Positions 50,184-60,248 of a stretch of 64,000 nt of DNA are shown one piece after another; the first letter of the stretch is position 1, and every line of letters starts with the position of its first letter. Location of the stretch: positions 680,540 through 744,539 of the forward strand of contig BJOX01000221.1 in assembly GCA_009731375.1 (NCBI GenBank), read 5' to 3'. The notes under the pieces are model-generated. The model was not told the DNA's origin, searched no databases, and saw only the letters and a program-made list of their open reading frames with translations. The DNA comes from Paulinella micropora (Eukaryota > Cercozoa > Imbricatea > Euglyphida). A program made the position numbers and the translations under genes.

Positions 50184-51309
50184 ATGGTGTTCTGCGTGCT
50201 GTGCTAGCTGGTAGCGAGCCTGAGCTGGCTTTGCATTGCCGTGGGCTGTCCCGAGGTCGTGCCGGGCCTGAACTATACAGAATACCTCGCGCTGGGAGAC
50301 ACACTCTGTTACCGACTGCGCGTCCCCTACACCTATCTCATTTGGATAGAGTCCCTGACCTACCGGACCGGCGACTCGCTCCTGGTCGAGTCCAGGCAGC
50401 CCATGCACACCCCGGCCCTGGCCAACGACGGGCTCTGGCGTACGCAGCCGAGGTACTCACCCGGGACCAACACTACCAGGTGTGGTTCGGCCACGACTGT
50501 AACTCGACCGACGACCTGCTGGGGACGTACAACGTGTCCTTCACGGCCACCACTGCCGTGCCCGCGGGTCTGGCCCGGATCACCTCGTTCGTGACGCTGC
50601 CCTATGTCACGGCCGAGGCGTGCCCTCCCGGCCAGCCGCGGCCGTCGCCACTGCCGCCCCAGGATTCTGCACTCACCAGTAATTCGCCTTCATCGTCGCC
50701 CTTTGTCCCTGTGCTGTCGTCGGGGGTCACGTCCGCGCCCGGCGACTGGCCACAGCTGCGGCCGGGCCAGAACTACAGCCTGGCGGTCCCCGAGCTCGCG
50801 CGCGCGGGCCTGCGGGCGCCGCTGCCGTGGGGTAAGGACGTGACTTACGCGCTGCGCGGCGTCGAGCCAGGGGACTCACAGTTTACGGCGGAGGTCTGGC
50901 ACTGCCGCGGCGGCGGGGGGGGGGCTGCTCCCTGCTCGCCAAGGGCGCCAACGCTTCACAGCTCACGGCCACGGCCCGGCACCTGTGCCTGTCGGCGGCG
51001 GACGACGAGGTCCTGCTGCTTCTGCACAACGCCCGGGTGAGCCTGTATTCCGACCTTACTCTGGCGGCCGCCTGGTCGGCCGGGCCGGCGCGCCAGTCTG
51101 TTTTGGCGGTTTGCGTGCCCCCGCCCAGCCCCGCGGCCAGCTCCAGCCCCGCGGCCAGCCCCAGCCCCGCCGCCAGCCCCGGCCCGAGCGCGACCGCGCC
51201 CCGTGGCGAGGAGGCCAGCTCGGCGCGACGCGCGGCCGGGGCGCTCTCGTGGCTCGCGCTGGCCGCCCAGGCGGCCGCCGCCTGGTGGCTAGCCAGCCAG
51301 CCAGACTAG
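50184..51309 (+). pseudogene. secreted glycoprotein copy 2, broken
   Basis: Homologue of the gene at 40408-41539, in the opposite orientation. It shares CPEVVPGLNYTE, WFGHDCNSTDDLLGTYNVSF, the Ser/Pro linkers and the hydrophobic C-terminal tail. Three lesions are visible: an in-frame TAG in the signal peptide (50205-50207), a frameshift near 50440-50455, and a frame change at the G9 run near 50917-50926, the same place where copy 1 has its long C run. The TAG stop at the end is at the homologous position in both copies. If the lesions are real it is a pseudogene; the homopolymer one could be a sequencing error. Confidence 0.6.
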
Positions 51310-51664
51310 GCCGGCGCTGCGCCGGGGGAGCGGGTAGCTAGCGCCGGCCGACAGACACGCCCTCCACGGCTGGCTGGCTGGCTCAGCTCAAACAAGCCCT
51401 GCGTCGTCATGAGTAAAAAGAATAGCCCGAGAGCTAGCGCCGGGCGCCAGAGCCACCCAGGGGGTGGGGCTAGCAGCCAACAGTCTTCCACCCGCGAGGC
51501 TACACTTCTTTTTTCGGCTGGCTAGCCAACTGGGACCGCACGCCCACCCCCAGGGTCTGGATCTTGGTTCGCCGAGCCGCAGGACGAGAGCTCGCAGGCC
51601 GGGTGGCACGGAAAGACCCCGTCGGCCGGGCTCGAGTGGCGTGGACTCCCCCCCTTTTCGGTCG
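51310..51664. other. GC-rich spacer
   Basis: No gene is seen between the broken glycoprotein and the left palindromic unit. GAGTAAAAAGAATAG near 51410 is the only A-rich stretch and could serve 3'-end formation. Confidence 0.35.
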
Positions 51665-53217
51665 GGTGGCATACGGGGCCTGGCTTTTCCCGCCAGGTGG
51701 CCTACGTAGACCGGGCTTTTCCGGCCAGGTGGCCTACGGGGCCGGGCTTTTCCTGTCAGGTGGCATACGGGGCCTGACTTTTCCGACCAGGTGGCATACG
51801 GGGCCTGACTTTTCCGACCAGGTGGCATACATGGCCTGGCTTTTCCGGTCGGGTGGATATGTTCGTTTGGCCTGATACACCCGCTGCCTTTTTTTCCTCC
51901 CCTCTCCCTTCCCCCCTCTCCCCTCTCCCTTCCCTTCTCCCTTCTCCCTCCCCGTTGCCAAACATTGTGCAGCCCCCCCCACCCGGCTTTTTTACCCAAC
52001 CCGAGTCAGGTAGAGGTTGCCACCGGTGGTTTTTTTCCTCACCGCAGGACCAGGCAAATTTTCGTACATACCGGAAAAAATTAAATCCTGTGACCCAGAA
52101 CTGTCCCGCTGGAGAGAATCGCACTTGTGGGTCCAGGCCGCCCTAAAGTGCCACCCCGGAGGGGTATAGTCCGGCACCACCGAGAACGGCCGGCCCATCC
52201 TAGTAGACAGGAATTAACACCGCTATAAACGGACAAAAGAAATAAAATAAATTTAGTTATTTGTTGTCGATAGGCAGCACGTGCTCCGATGCCAATATGT
52301 ACCTAGGTGTGCACCCCGACCGGTCAGGTCAGTGCAAGTCTGGACCCACAAGTGCGATTCCTGCTACCAGCAGACTTATGGGCCACAGATTTTTTTTCTT
52401 GTAGGGTAGAAAAATTCGCCTGGTTTTGCGGCCTGTAAAGGAAAAGCAACCGGTGGCACCGGAGCCGTGTCGAGCACAAGAAACCGGGTGGGGGGGCTGC
52501 ACAATGTTTGGCAACGGGGAGGGAGAAGGGAGAAGGGAAGGGAGAGGGGAGAGGGGGGAAGGGAGAAGGGATGGAAAAAAGGCAGTGGGGGGTATCCGGC
52601 CAGACGAATACAGCCACCCGGCCAGCCAACCTGGTCCTGCTGTGCCACCCGGCCAGCCAGCCTGGTCCTGCTGTGCCACCCGGCCAGCCAACCTGGTCCT
52701 GCTGTGCCACCCGGCCAGCCAGCCTGGTCCTGCTGTGCCACCCGGCCAGCCAACCTGGTCCTGCTGTGCCACCCGGCCAGCCAGCCTGGTCCTGCTGTGC
52801 CACCCGGCCAGCCAACCTGGTCCTGCTGTGCCACCCGGCCAGCCAGCCTGGTCCTGCTGTGCCACCCGGCCAGCCAACCTGGTCCTGCTGTGCCACCCGG
52901 CCAGCCAGCCTGGTCCTGCTGTGCCACCCGGCCAGCCAACCTGGTCCTGCTGTGCCACCCGGCCAGCCAGCCTGGTCCTGCTGTGCCACCCGGCCAGCCA
53001 ACCTGGTCCTGCTGTGCCACCCGGCCAGCCAGCCTGGTCCTGCTGTGCCACCCGGCCAGCCAACCTGGTCCTGCTGTGCCACCCGGCCAGCCAGCCTGGT
53101 CCTGCTGTGCCACCCGGCCAGCCAACCTGGTCCTGCTGTGCCACCCGGCCAGCCAGCCTGGTCCTGCTGTGCCACCCGGCCAGCCAACCTGGTCCTGCTG
53201 TGCCACCCGGCCGGCCA
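51665..53217. repeat. palindromic unit U1: inverted arms with 31-bp iterons around an AT-rich core
   Basis: The left arm runs inward from about seven ~31-bp repeats (51665-51865, core GGTGGCA...GGCC...CTTTTCC) through CGTTTGGCCTGATA, a (CCCTCT)n tract and AACATTGTGCAGCCCCCC to GAGAATCGCACTTGTGG (about 52140). The right arm (52335-53217) is the same sequence inverted. Its iteron array is longer, about 19-20 copies of a 31-bp unit alternating in two versions, giving a 62-bp period. The core 52141-52334 has an AT-rich stretch (AAAGAAATAAAATAAATTTA). Translations of the array are repeat artefacts. The layout is like Drosophila-type Foldback elements, whose arms also contain 31-bp tandem repeats, or like a replication origin with flanking iterons. 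Confidence 0.75.
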
Positions 53218-54569
53218 GGCCCAGCCGTTCGTGCTGCTCGACCTGCCAGAAGCCTTCCTTTGGTCGCTGGTAACCGGTTCAAGAGGTGCACGCTTCCCAG
53301 GCGGCCGTGTGAGGCCGAGCTTCCTGCCAACAAGCAGAGGGGGGCAGGCCAGCCGCCGCCTGGCGGATCCGCGAACCTCCCCACCTCACTGCCGACCCCC
53401 TTTTCATCCCCACTCCTTGCTCCAGCCTCCCTGCCCAAAAAGCCACTACCCAGCCTACTCCCTCCCCAGGCTTACCGCTACGGCCACGTGCAGAGCAGGA
53501 AGCCAGAAGCTGCTACCCCCGTCCTCGACTCCCGGCCGGACGGGGGGTTCCTTCCTGGGGCCACAGCCGGCCCGACGCTACGACTTCCGGCGGTTGCTAG
53601 CATGTGTGTGGAGCAGGCGCCACCTCACGAGGCGGCCGTTTTAATACAAAGCCTACCTTGGTGGGGCTGACGGTACATGCTAAGAGCCAGGGGCAGCCCC
53701 CCTGTCTTCCCCTCTCTTCGGAGCAGCCCCCCCCCCCCTGTTTTGTTCTAGGCGCCGCCGACTAACGACCGGGTGCGGCCGAGTTCGGACTCCGTTCCCC
53801 CTGGATCGACGTCTTGGGGCCTACTGCCTCGGCCAGGCCCGGCCAGCACTCCTTTCACCACCGGCTTCGTAAGCCTTCGCGGCCTGGACTTCTCTGTCAG
53901 CAGTACGCGTTGGCAGGCCTTGCAGGCCCGTGCCTGCTTGCTCCGGTTTCATCTGCTTCGTCCACTAGCTCCTAGTGCGGGCGCCCGGGGTACGGACCTG
54001 GGTCGTGGGCCGGGGAAGAAGAGAGGGTGTCCTTTGGGCTCCTCTCGGGTGGGCCGGGGAGGGGGGGGGGAAGAGGAGGCAACCACCCAGGGAAAGCCAG
54101 GCACGCTCTACCTGCCCGTGTTGGCTCCGACCCGCGGGCGCGGCCGACCCCCCGCCCCGGGCGCGGCCCGTGTCCTGCCACGCGGGAGGCCCCTCTCTCC
54201 CCACACCCGCCTGCGCACTAGCGCGGGCCACTGGCGCGGGGGCGACGGTCTCCCGCCAGGTGCCAGCAGGCTAGTGGCAGCAGCCCCCGCGTGGCGGGAG
54301 GAGAGCGAGCCTCCTCCGCCTGGTCAGCGCCCGCCGCCTGGCGACCCCCCCTCTCTCCGCACCTCGGCCGTGCCCCTCCCCAGGGGTGCCAACCCCCCCC
54401 CTCCCCACCCCACTGCGCCCCCCCTCCCCCCGTGCCCTCCCCGCCCCCCGCACGCGCCCCCCGGGTGGAGGAGGCCGTCGTCGCGCGGGGGGGTGGGACC
54501 TAAAGCCGAACCGCGGGCCCGCGTGCCACCGGCAGAAGCGAGTGCCCCGCCGTCCCACTTTACCTGCGG
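53218..54569. other. GC-rich spacer upstream of the kinase-like gene
   Basis: About 1.35 kb without a convincing gene. Long open frames exist in several phases, as expected at this GC content, and none shows a motif. C and G homopolymer runs are frequent. Confidence 0.4.
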
Positions 54570-55855
54570 ATGCTGTCGGGCCAGCCCAAGCTCCCGGTGG
54601 CCTACACGGGGCCGGTCGGGACCCAGGCCACGCTGGACCTCTTGGCCGACCTGCGCTTGCTAGGCCAAGGCACGTACGGCTCGGTGTTCAAGTGGGGGAA
54701 GCGCGCCCTGAAGCTAGTGAAGGATTGTTCCCGGGAAGAGGAAGCGGGCTACGCGCGGCTACAACGGCTCGGGGTGGGGCCGGCCGTGTATGAGATCCAG
54801 GTCCTGCACGGCCCCACCGCCCACAAGTGGCTGCGCCGGCGCGTGCCGCGGACGGGGGCCCTGGTCGCGGCCCTCGAGCGCCTGCTGGGTCTGCGCGATT
54901 GTGATTGCCGCGAGACCCAGTGCGCGGACGGCGAGCAGCGCGCCGTGACCCACTGCCTGGTCCTGGTGCACCTGGAGGCCTTCGACCTGGACCTCAGCAA
55001 GTACCCGCTGCCCGGCTCGGTGCCCCGCCTGGCCACTGACTTGGCGGAGCCCGTCGCTCGGTTGCTCAAGCAGGTGGTCGTGCAAGGGGGGTGTTTCCCC
55101 TTTTATGCCAAACCCGCCAACGTGCTGCTGAAGCTCGGTGGGGAGGAGGGGGGGCCAGAGCGGCTGGCACTGACGGACCTCGATGAGGGGACCATGTATT
55201 TCCTCCGTGATCCGGGCGAGGCGGCGTCGGACGCGGCCCTCTTGTACTTTCTCAGCGCCTGCCGCGGCGACGCCCCCCTGGCGCTGTGGCACCTGCCGGG
55301 CTGGCAGGGCGCGAAGGCCGCCGCGCGTTTCTACACGGCCTGGGACCTGCTGCAGTGTGCCATCCTGCCCCGCGGTGGCTGGCGCTAGTAGAGGACTGGG
55401 ACGCGTACCTGTGTTTGCTGGCCAAGCACCTGCAACGCGCGGGGACACCGGGCCACGCGACCTTGGGCCGGCCGCTCACGGTCGCGTGGCTGCGGAACTG
55501 CCTGCGCAGCAACGGACTGCCCGAGCCGCGCACGGCAGCCTTCTGGCGCCCGCTCACCGCCGGCGGCAGCCCGGAGGCGGCGCTGGCGGAGGGGCACCCC
55601 GTGGTGGACATTTTTCTGTTTGCGGCCAAGCGCTGTTTGCAGCTGCTGCACCAACAGCGCCTGGATTGCTATGGCGCGATCCAGGAGATTGCTAGCCGGT
55701 GTTGCGGCGGCTGGCTGCGCATGTGCCTCGAGTTTTTGGGGCCGTTGGTGCAGGCCAGGTTCCGGGTGCCGGCACAGCGCGGCCCGGCCCGGGGGCCGGA
55801 AAGGAAGCGGGCGCGTTCGGCGGAAGGCCCCCCCGACCGCCCGGTCGAGGCCTGA
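54570..55855 (+). CDS. protein-kinase-fold protein with degenerate catalytic loop
   Basis: The ATG at 54570 opens a frame with LGQGTYGSVF (residues 31-40, glycine-rich loop), the ATP-anchoring lysine in ALKLV (K48), FYAKPANVLL (178-187) where HRDLKPxN is expected, and TDLDEG (202-207) in place of DFG. The metal-binding Asn (184) and DFG Asp (203) are kept, but the HRD Asp is a Tyr (179), so it may be a weak enzyme or a pseudokinase. The frame stops at 55386-55388. The next frame carries on from the same point (LVEDWDAYLCLLAKHL) to TGA at 55855, so I read one gene with a frameshift near 55365-55385. AATAAA at 55916 could be its polyadenylation signal. It lies between U1 and a Cys-rich gene on the same strand. 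Its substrates are unknown. Confidence 0.65.
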
Positions 55856-55915
55856 CCACCGTGCTGCCACGAGGGGGGGGGAGGAGGGGGGCGCCGGTCT
55901 TCCCTCCCCGTGGAC

Positions 55916-55921
55916 AATAAA
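55916..55921 (+). terminator. AATAAA polyadenylation signal
   Basis: A single AATAAA stands in otherwise GC-rich sequence 61 bases after the stop of the kinase-like gene. Confidence 0.4.
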
Positions 55922-56144
55922 AAACCATTCGTCACTGACCAGCGCAGCCGCTCCGGTCCCGCCGGCCCCCCCCCCCGCCGCTGCCGCCGGCGCGGCGCGC
56001 GCCCGGTCCCCAACACGCGTCCGTGCGCGCTCGGGGGGGGGGGGAGAGCAGGCAGAGCGCGTGCCCCCCCCCTCCCCCGCCCAGACAGACAGCGCGGCAC
56101 GCTTACAAAACCTAGCCGCGGCGGAATTCGACCGACAAGCCTAG

Positions 56145-57575
56145 ATGCAGCCGCTACCACCACCACCCCCGCCCCCGGACGACGCGCTGGCGGGTCCGCC
56201 GCCGGACCAGGCTCCCGGGGGCCTGCTGGATCCCCACGGCCCCCACGGCCCCCTGCTGGTCCAAGCGCTGGACGTGGCTCGAGCGCGCCTGCACCAGGCC
56301 CAGCAGGCCCCGGGGTCTGTCCACGGCCGCTACGGCCTCCCGGCCGCGTGCGACCCGCCCTGCTCGGTCGGCGTGCCCCACCTCGCCGTGCCCCCGGAGG
56401 TCTGCCGGCTGCTCCTGTCCTCGCTGGCGCACCGGTACGTGTTCGCGGCCGGGACGTGGGGAGCGACCGTGGGTTTGCGTGGCGTCTGCGAGGCCGACAC
56501 ACGGGAGGACTGCGCGTGCTGGTCCTGCCGCCTGCGGGGGCTGCACCAGTGCGAGCCGCGGCAGTGGCGCTGCCACTGCTGGGGCTGCACCATTGCGCAC
56601 CGCTTCTCGGAGCGACGGCTCGTGCTGTACTGGGCGGCCGACCGGGACGAGGAAAGGGCGGCGCTGCTCCGGCTCGGGGTACGCGTCATGGCCCGGCTAG
56701 ACCTCGGGGTCCAGACGCCCGCCACGCTCTGGGAGGCAGCGCGCCTGGAGGAGCTGTGCCGGCGCCCCGCGTGGCGAGCCCGCCTGGCACCACTCTGCGA
56801 GGCGCTAGGGTGCCACGAGCGCTGGCGGCGGGCCGGGGGAGGGCCTCGGGCGCCCGAGGCACTGGAGCCGGAGCCAGAGCCGGAGCCAGAGCCGGGGGCG
56901 AGGCGCCTGTTGGCCATCGTGTCGGAACCCCTGGCCTCCAACTGCCGGTGCCGGCTGTGCGGCGTGTACAACAACCTGGGCACCTTCGGCCTCCGGGAGC
57001 AGGCTAGGGTGTGGGCCGAGCACGGGCTCGCGCCGCTGGACCCCCTGGTGGGCAAGCCCGCCGGTGGCACGGGGGGGGCAGAGCCGCTGGGCCATGCGCC
57101 GGCAGACCAGCCTGCAGCGGGTGACTTTGCGCAGACCCTGCGCGCGCTCACCAACCTCGGGCACCTGGTCCAGTATGCGGAGGAGCGGCCCGCAGGGGAG
57201 GGCAACGTGCTGCTGTATTCGTGTGACAACGGCCGACAGGAGCTGTGTGTGCTGCTAGCGTACGTGCCGAGTAGCACGGAGCTCCGGGCCGAGTGCCGGA
57301 AGCGACAACGCAACGGCGTCTTCCTCTCGACCAGCGCGCTCTACTTCCATCCCCCGGCTACGTTGCAGTGGCTAGCCAGGGCACGGGCCGGGGCGGGGCG
57401 CTCGGACCCGCACGTACGGTATGTGGTCGCCATGTTCCACGCGGCCAGGGAGCTGGCCGGCGGCGGGGAGGCCGGCGAGCCCGACGGGGCCGATGGGGCC
57501 GACGGGGCCGACGGGGCCGACGAGTGGCAGCCTTACCAGCCCGTACTCTTGTATTTTACGCAGTGTGGCCGTTAG
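56145..57575 (+). CDS. 476-residue Cys-rich protein of unknown function
   Basis: The ATG at 56145 starts a Pro-rich N-terminus ([11 protein letters not shown]). Cysteines at 115, 123, 125, 128, 136, 143, 145 and 148 (CACWSC...CHCWGC) form a dense cluster that probably binds zinc. A second small cluster is at 267-272 (CRCRLC). An (EP)5 run (241-250) and a (GAD)4 run near the C-terminus are low-complexity spacers. The rest is mixed alpha/beta-like, with LLYSCDNGRQELCVLLAYV and a C-terminal LLYFTQCG. The frame is intact over 1431 nt and ends in TAG. No family is recognised. A nuclear regulatory or nucleic-acid-binding role would fit the zinc cluster but is a guess. It lies 289 nt after the kinase-like gene and just before U2. 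Confidence 0.7.
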   Translation: MQPLPPPPPPPDDALAGPPPDQAPGGLLDPHGPHGPLLVQALDVARARLHQAQQAPGSVHGRYGLPAACDPPCSVGVPHLAVPPEVCRLLLSSLAHRYVFAAGTWGATVGLRGVCEADTREDCACWSCRLRGLHQCEPRQWRCHCWGCTIAHRFSERRLVLYWAADRDEERAALLRLGVRVMARLDLGVQTPATLWEAARLEELCRRPAWRARLAPLCEALGCHERWRRAGGGPRAPEALEPEPEPEPEPGARRLLAIVSEPLASNCRCRLCGVYNNLGTFGLREQARVWAEHGLAPLDPLVGKPAGGTGGAEPLGHAPADQPAAGDFAQTLRALTNLGHLVQYAEERPAGEGNVLLYSCDNGRQELCVLLAYVPSSTELRAECRKRQRNGVFLSTSALYFHPPATLQWLARARAGAGRSDPHVRYVVAMFHAARELAGGGEAGEPDGADGADGADGADEWQPYQPVLLYFTQCGR

Positions 57576-57754
57576 TGGGCCGGACGGCAGGGAGTTTTCA
57601 GCCTAGCACTGGCGTGCCCAGGCGGCGGCTGTCAGTAAAAAAAACCTACTCTGGCACGAGACGGACGACGAGGCTCTAGCGGGGTCGGCCGGCAGAGGAA
57701 GGAAGGAGGTCAGGGGACGACGGGGCCGCTGGCGCCGCTGGCGCGGGTGGGCGT

Positions 57755-59035
57755 CAGGCACTCTCTGCCGGTCGGGGTGGCAGGAAAGGCCGGTCTTTTC
57801 CAGTCGGGTGGCACAAGTGGCCGGTCTTTTCCGGCCGGGTGGCACGAGTGGCCAGTCTTTTCCGGCCGGGTGGCACGAGTGGCCAGACTTTCCTGGTCGG
57901 GTGGCACGAGTGGCCAGACTTTCCTGGTCGGGTAGATATACTCGTTTGGCCTGATATGGGCGCTGCCTTTTTGTTCTCCCCTCTCCCTTCTCCCTTCTCC
58001 CCTCTCCCTTCTCCTCTCTCCCTCCCCGCGCCCGAACATTGTGCAGCCCCCCCCAGGCTTTCGTCCAGTATGGCGGTCGGGTGGGGGGTGCCACCGGCTG
58101 CTTCTTTGTCCCCACCGCAAAACCGGGAGAATTTCCTCTACATACTAAGAAAAATAATTGTACTACCACAAGTGCCCTCAGAGCGAGAATCGCACTTGTG
58201 GGCCAGAGCCGGGCCGCGTCTCACTTAATGGCAACGGGCTTACACGCAGGTACAGATTGGCATCCGGACCTATCCTACCTATCGAAATGGAAAAAAAGAA
58301 ATAATTCCATCTTCTTTATTTTCCCCGTAAAAAGCGGTGGTTTTTTTGGTAATGGGAAAAAGGGCCGGCCGTTCCGGTAGTACCCGTATATATCCGGGAA
58401 TATCCGTCGCGGGTGGCACCCCCCGGGCGGCCTCGAACCACAAGTGCGATTCTCGTTCTGAGGGCACTTAGGGCATTATTTTCATTTAGTACAAAGTTTG
58501 CCTGGTTTTACGGCGGGGACAAAGAAGCAGCCGGTGGCACCCCCCACCCGACCGCCATACTGGACGAAAGCCTGGGGGGGGCTGCACAATGTTCGGGCGC
58601 GGGGAGGGAGAGAGGAGAAGGGAGAAGGGAGAAGGGAGAGGGGAGAAGGGAGAAGGGAGAGGGGAGAACAAAAAGGCAGCGCCCATATCCGGCCAAACGA
58701 GTGTATCTACCCGACCGGAAAAGTCAGGCCACTCGTGCCACCCGACCTGAAAAGTCAGGCCACTCGTGCCACCCGGCAGGAAAAGTCTGGCCACTCGTGC
58801 CACCGGGCAGGAAAAGTCTGGCTACTCGTGCCACCGGGCAGGAAAAGTCTGACTACTCGTGCCACCCGACCTGAAAAGTCTGGCTACTCGTGCCACCGGG
58901 CAGGAAAAGTCTGGTGACTCGTGCCACCCGATCTGAAAAGTCTGGCTACTCGTTCACCCGACCTGAAAAGTCTGGCTACTCGTGCCACCCGACCTGAAAA
59001 GTCTGGCCTTTCCTGCCACCGACCGGCAGAGAGTG
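57755..59035. repeat. palindromic unit U2, inverted relative to U1
   Basis: The left arm has about five 31-bp iterons (57775-57932), CGTTTGGCCTGATA, a (CCCTCT)n tract, AACATTGTGCAGCCCCCC and GAGAATCGCACTTGTGG (about 58203). The right arm (58432-59015) is the inverse with about ten iterons. The palindrome continues outward to GGCACTCTCTGCCGGTCGG at both ends. The core 58206-58431 aligns with the U1 core only after reverse-complementing (shared GAACGGCCGGCCC and GATGCCAAT.TGTACCT), so U1 and U2 face opposite ways and enclose the kinase-like and Cys-rich genes. Confidence 0.75.
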
Positions 59036-59068
59036 CCTGGTCCTGCCGGCCGGTCGGCCGGCAGGAGG

Positions 59069-59866
59069 TCAGGGGGCGCTGGCCCCTGTCCCTCCCCCCG
59101 GCGGGCGTAGGTCCGAGCCCGAGGTTGGCGGAGGCCAGCCGCTGGGCCCGGCGCTCGTCGTCAGCGGCGCCGACACTCCCCTGGTGACCGGGCGCCGGAG
59201 AGAAGGCAGGGACAGCTGGCGCGTGTAGGGGGCCGGGGGCGCTAGAGCCGGTGGCGCTAGAGCCGGTGGCGACAGCGTGTCGTGCTCCGAGCAGAGGGAG
59301 GCCGGCGCCTCAGGCCAGCGCTCGTGGCCCGGGCAGGCGTCGGTGAGGAGAGCCCAGCACCGCCGGCGGTGCTCGTGCCAGTGCAGGGCCTGGTGCAAGT
59401 AACCACAGTACAGCTGGCAACCGCACGAGCCGCACTCGTACAGCGCACGGGGCGCCGCGCGCTGACAGCGCGGGTGGCCACAGCGCAGCTGCACCCAAGC
59501 GGCGGGGGCCGCAGCGCAGCCCTCGTGCTGGCCGACACACTCTGCTCCTTGCAGGGCCAGCGCCCGGGGCTGGCAACCCGCCTTCTGGTGGCTGGCCGCG
59601 CACCGGAGAAAATGTGCCTCGCTGCAGTAAGCCTGCAGCAGGCAGCGCGCGCAGGCGAAACGCGCCGGACGCCCGCAGCCTGACGCCGCGCACGGCAGGT
59701 ACCGCTCCCGCGTAGGCAGGCGGAGTTGCACCGTGTACGACAGAGCCGGCCCGCCCCGTTCGAGGTCAGGGCCGCCCAGGAGCACTTGCCAGGCCCACCG
59801 CCACAGCTCACAGCCACGGCCGGGCCCCCCCCGGGGCCCGGTTCCGGCCTTCAGCCTCATTAGCAT
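59069..59866 (-). CDS. double MYND-type zinc-finger protein
   Basis: A 265-residue protein; the ATG at 59866 is the first of two close Met codons. Two zinc modules of the MYND type follow each other: C59, C64, C72, C75, C81, H85, H93, C98 (with CARCLLQAYCSEAH) and C129, C134, C145, C148, C154, H158, H166, C170 (with CGSCGCQLYCGYLHQALHWH). MYND fingers mediate protein-protein contacts, usually with proline-rich partners. The C-terminal third is Pro/Ser-rich. It is transcribed away from the helicase gene, sharing a 380-bp intergenic region. The stop is TGA at 59069-59071. Partner and role are unknown. Confidence 0.7.
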   Translation of the reverse strand: MLMRLKAGTGPRGGPGRGCELWRWAWQVLLGGPDLERGGPALSYTVQLRLPTRERYLPCAASGCGRPARFACARCLLQAYCSEAHFLRCAASHQKAGCQPRALALQGAECVGQHEGCAAAPAAWVQLRCGHPRCQRAAPRALYECGSCGCQLYCGYLHQALHWHEHRRRCWALLTDACPGHERWPEAPASLCSEHDTLSPPALAPPALAPPAPYTRQLSLPSLRRPVTRGVSAPLTTSAGPSGWPPPTSGSDLRPPGGGTGASAP

Positions 59867-60248
59867 GCGTTTGCCCGAGAGGGGCGGGGGGGCGAGGGCT
59901 CCGCGTGACCCAGCCAGCCCAACGGAGGGGGGAGAGACGCGCCGCGCCCCGTGGGGAGGCCCGGCGCTTTCTCTCCCCCCCCGGAGGGGAGAGGGTGCTG
60001 CGCGCCGCGGGGGGAGAGCCGCGCGCCGCTGGCCCGCCGCTCCGTACCGGGCGGGGTGCCCTGCGGGGGCAGGCCGTCCTCCCCGCGCCAGCGGGCCACC
60101 CCCCGCCAGCGGGCCACCGCCAGCGGGCCAACGGGCCCCCCGCCCACGCGCCCCCCGCCAGCGGGCACCCCGCCAGAGCGCGTGTGCCGTGGGGGGGGAG
60201 GGGGGGGTGCACCCCCCCCGGCCGGCCGCGACGAAGAGACAATCAGAC
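59867..60248. promoter_or_regulatory. divergent GC-rich promoter region
   Basis: It separates the starts of the MYND gene (left) and helicase gene (right). It is very GC-rich with GCGGGCCACC repeats near 60090-60170. No TATA box is visible, so both genes would depend on this one interval. Confidence 0.35.

Noticed and set aside
52329-53670. Overlapping proteins of 270-410 residues on both strands around the 31-bp array
   Set aside because: 31 is not a multiple of three, so the array reads open in all frames on both strands. The repeats explain every one of these frames.
53773-54663. 296-codon open frame overlapping the kinase-like gene
   Set aside because: Random-looking Arg/Pro/Gly composition expected from out-of-frame GC-rich DNA, and it overlaps the better-supported frame at 54570.
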